DNA from: Macrothele yani
Lineage: Eukaryota > Arthropoda > Arachnida > Araneae > Macrothelidae
Reading direction: 5' to 3'
Assembly: GCA_039090855.1 (NCBI GenBank)
Contig: CM077022.1
Span: 70,456,971 to 70,520,970, forward strand
Length of the DNA: 64,000 bases
Shown: one piece after another, positions 61,936-64,000 of the stretch
Position numbering within the stretch: position 1 is the stretch's first letter
Layout: every line of letters starts with the position of its first letter
Notes under the pieces: model-generated
The model's database searches: none
Seen by the model: only the letters and a program-made list of their open reading frames with translations
Told to the model about the DNA's origin: nothing
Position numbers and translations under genes: made by a program

Positions 61936-62671
61936 TATTACTGTATGGAAATGAAACTATATGATCTGGCTATTTAAGGAAATGGGACAAAATTTCCTTT
62001 GTATGGGAATGGCATGTGTGAAAGTGGAAGATAACCCATAAAACTGCTTGTTTGTTGCATTAGAAGAAATATAAATAATCTTGGTTTGTTAACACTGCCC
62101 AAAAGGGTTTCTCCCATCCAACCAACTAAAAGCTCAGCTGTCAAGGCTAAACATAAAATTTCTTTTATGCCACCTAGTGGGAAAATAGTGATAAATTCTA
62201 ACAATATGTAGAAAATCAACATGTAACCAAACAATGAAAGAAAGAGGATTTTTTCCATCCCTGATTTTTAGTAGTAGAGATATGTCTGAAAATCAAATAT
62301 TTGTTTCTGCCACTTATTGGAAACATTTTGCATCAGAACAAGTAAGAAAATGACAATTGCCCTTCTGATCTTCTAAGCTGTTTTGCTTTTGAGTTCCTTT
62401 TGAATTTCTCATCACTTCTGGGTGTTGTAGTTTCAGTATCACAGAGTTTATCTTGGCTGAATCATTTGTAGGTCTATTCATTGCATCTTATATGAATCAC
62501 AATAACAAAGGAATGTACATAAATACTGAACAGTTGTTTTGTAAAGTAACTGCTGTTTCAGTGTTATGTTTCAGAAATTTATTCATAGAATTAAAAGTGT
62601 TATGGCATGTGTGAAATGAAAATTTAAAACATTAAAATCAGGTTGTAGCTAAATTTTGATATCTCTTTCAG
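61936..62671. other. 3' end of the large intron
   Basis: Non-coding. A stretch near 62165-62340 resembles units of the tandem array at 47950-49640. Ends in acceptor TCTCTTTCAG before exon 2. Confidence 0.6.
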
Positions 62672-62914
62672 AAGATCCAGATCTTGTCTGCAGGATGGAT
62701 GATGATTTTCTTCTGAGATTTTTAAGGGCACGAAAGTTTGACTACAACCGTTCATTCAGCCTGTTGCAGAATTACTACATGCTGCGTGTGAAGCATGCTA
62801 ATTTGTTTAAAGATTTTACTCCTTCCGCACTTCGATATGTTCACTGTGAAAACCTTCAAGGCTTTCTCCCTTATCGTGACAATGAAGGAAGAGCTATATT
62901 TTTATTTAGAGGAG
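62672..62914 (+). CDS. Second coding exon, alpha-tocopherol-transfer-like protein
   Basis: Acceptor TTTCAG ends at 62671 and donor GTATGT starts at 62915. The exon is 243 bp and joins exon 46877-47039 in phase 1, the split codon giving Glu. It encodes DPDLVCRMDDDFLLRFLRAR, then KFDYNRSFSLLQNYY and LFKDFTPSALRYV, and ends in GRAIFLFRG. The first segment is the conserved end of the CRAL-TRIO N-terminal domain (D..FLLRFLRARKF); the later part is the start of the CRAL-TRIO lipid-binding domain. The remaining exons lie beyond 64000. Strong family match; which of TTPAL, clavesin or TTPA it is closest to cannot be decided here. Confidence 0.93.
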
Positions 62915-62999
62915 GTATGTCATTTTGTAGCTTCTTGACAATGCATGATGTACAGGGTGAGCCAAAAGGTAATCACCAAATTTAAAAAAACTAAATAAC

Positions 63000-63745
63000 T
63001 CTTCAGGAAGACGCTTTAACGTCTGCAAATTCTGTTTTACACGTTCTATGAAGTGGATACAGTCTGTGGTGGTGCATTAACTTATTCAATTAAAATATAA
63101 ATCGGTTAGAAGTCCTAAAGATGTTACTTACGGAACTGCGTGTTTAGTCCAACGTCAGTAGTTATTGAGTTTCTTTGTCCAAAGTTGTATCTTGCTTCAA
63201 TATGGTCAGTTGTTAGGGTTAGATCGAGAGCCATTTCGTTATAAGTTGTACCCTACTTCAGATATGTCCAGATGTTAGGGTTAGCTCCGTTCTGGCCAGG
63301 TCGACATCATATTGAATGGGTAAAGGTTTCCAGATAATAAATAAAAATTCTTGAGTTAAGAGTTACTACTTAACTCAAGTAACTCTTAACTCAAGAATTT
63401 TTATTTATTATCTGGAAACCTTTACCCATTCAATATGATGTCGACCTGGCCAGAACGGAGCTAACCCTAACATCTGGACATATCCGAAGTAGGGTAAAAC
63501 TTATAACGAAATGGCTCTCGAACTAACCCTAACAACTGACCATATTGAAGTAAGATACAACTTTGGACAAAGAAACTCAATAACTACTGACGTTGGACTG
63601 AACACGCAGTTCCGTAAGTAACATCTTTAGGACTTCTAACCGATTTATATTTTAATTGAATAAGTTAATGCACCACCACAGACTGTATCCACTTTATAGA
63701 ACGTGTAAAACAGAATTTGCAGATGTTAAAGCGTCTTCCTGAAGA
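63000..63745. repeat. Giant near-perfect palindrome, ~367 bp arms
   Basis: 63000-63366 is the reverse complement of 63379-63745, with only about a dozen differences and a spacer of about 12 nt. Outer landmark TCTTCAGGAAGACGC; inner landmark GAGTTAAGAGTTACT. No coding capacity. It lies in the next intron of the lipid-transfer gene, about 85 bp after the donor site. The stretch just outside on the left (ACAGGGTGAGCCAAAAGG, 62953) resembles a DNA transposon terminus. A foldback or MITE-type element is the simplest reading. Confidence 0.93.
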
Positions 63746-64000
63746 ACCTTGTGGTCACGTAATTGTAGGTGAACTATATGATAGAATCACATGAGATATA
63801 AAGCTAAATAACTGTTTTTGAAAAACTACATTACCCACAGCATTAACTCTCTCATCTTCTTATATAGGAATCCATACACTTCAGCTTAAATTACATTGCA
63901 AAAAGTCTCTGACCACATCAAGATTTCCAAATGAATTTTGTTTTGCAACATATATTTCACCTAACCTTTAGGAATGTTCACGAAACTCTGCTGTTGTCCT
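63746..64000. other. Intron sequence at right edge
   Basis: Non-coding, no feature seen. The host gene presumably continues beyond the window. Confidence 0.5.

Noticed and set aside
63200..63500. GTTAGGGTTAG blocks as interstitial telomere repeats
   Set aside because: Only one or two partial units per site, mirrored by the palindrome; no array.

Overview
This is nuclear DNA of an animal, most likely an arthropod. The evidence is a vertebrate-type intron/exon gene with canonical splice sites, abundant Tc1/mariner elements, Penelope-like elements, tRNA-derived SINEs, non-LTR retrotransposons and long microsatellites at low to moderate GC. I cannot name the species. Only one host gene is visible: two coding exons (46877-47039 and 62672-62914, + strand, phase 1 junctions) of a CRAL-TRIO/Sec14 lipid-transfer protein of the alpha-tocopherol-transfer-protein-like group. 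They are separated by a 15.6 kb intron full of repeats, and the gene continues beyond the right edge. Everything else I can identify is mobile or repetitive DNA, nearly all of it inactivated by stops and frameshifts.

Layout. 1-12.9 kb: unannotatable sequence carrying a dead Tc1-like element with intact ends (1228-2605), two copies of one tRNA-SINE (3230-3448, 5372-5571), and a mariner (7805-9535) that was split by a second SINE type. 13-17.2 kb: a 4.3 kb DNA transposon with inverted repeats of about 500 bp and a degraded transposase of a class I cannot name. 18.4-35 kb: a retrotransposon graveyard. It holds a second Tc1-like element, two copies of one LINE family (19.6-23.2 and 27.5-32.9 kb), the second of them interrupted by another DDE element, plus an RTE-like 3' fragment, a CR1/Jockey-like LINE on the minus strand, two Penelope-like elements and a further LINE. 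35.7-43.2 kb: an almost complete LTR retrotransposon with 601/605 bp LTRs. Its integrase lies upstream of reverse transcriptase, as in Gmr1-type Ty3/Gypsy elements, and it is flanked by a 78 bp direct duplication. 43.2-46.5 kb: nested and inverted Penelope-like fragments. 46.9-64 kb: the host gene, whose intron holds a tandem array of about 460 bp units, a Helitron helicase remnant, several foldback elements, a (TC)99(AC)22 microsatellite, a nearly intact mariner, a mariner 5' fragment, a FLYWCH/MULE transposase remnant, a LINE 3' fragment and a composite SINE. A palindrome of about 746 bp lies 85 bp after the second exon.

The most notable observations are hammerhead-ribozyme-like motifs just downstream of the GIY-YIG domains of the Penelope-like elements; the Gmr1-like LTR element with its unusually long flanking duplication; the near-perfect giant palindrome beside the exon; and the long-TIR DNA transposon. 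Nested insertions with recognisable target duplications give a relative order of events. No bacterial-type operon, CRISPR array, rRNA or functional tRNA gene was seen.
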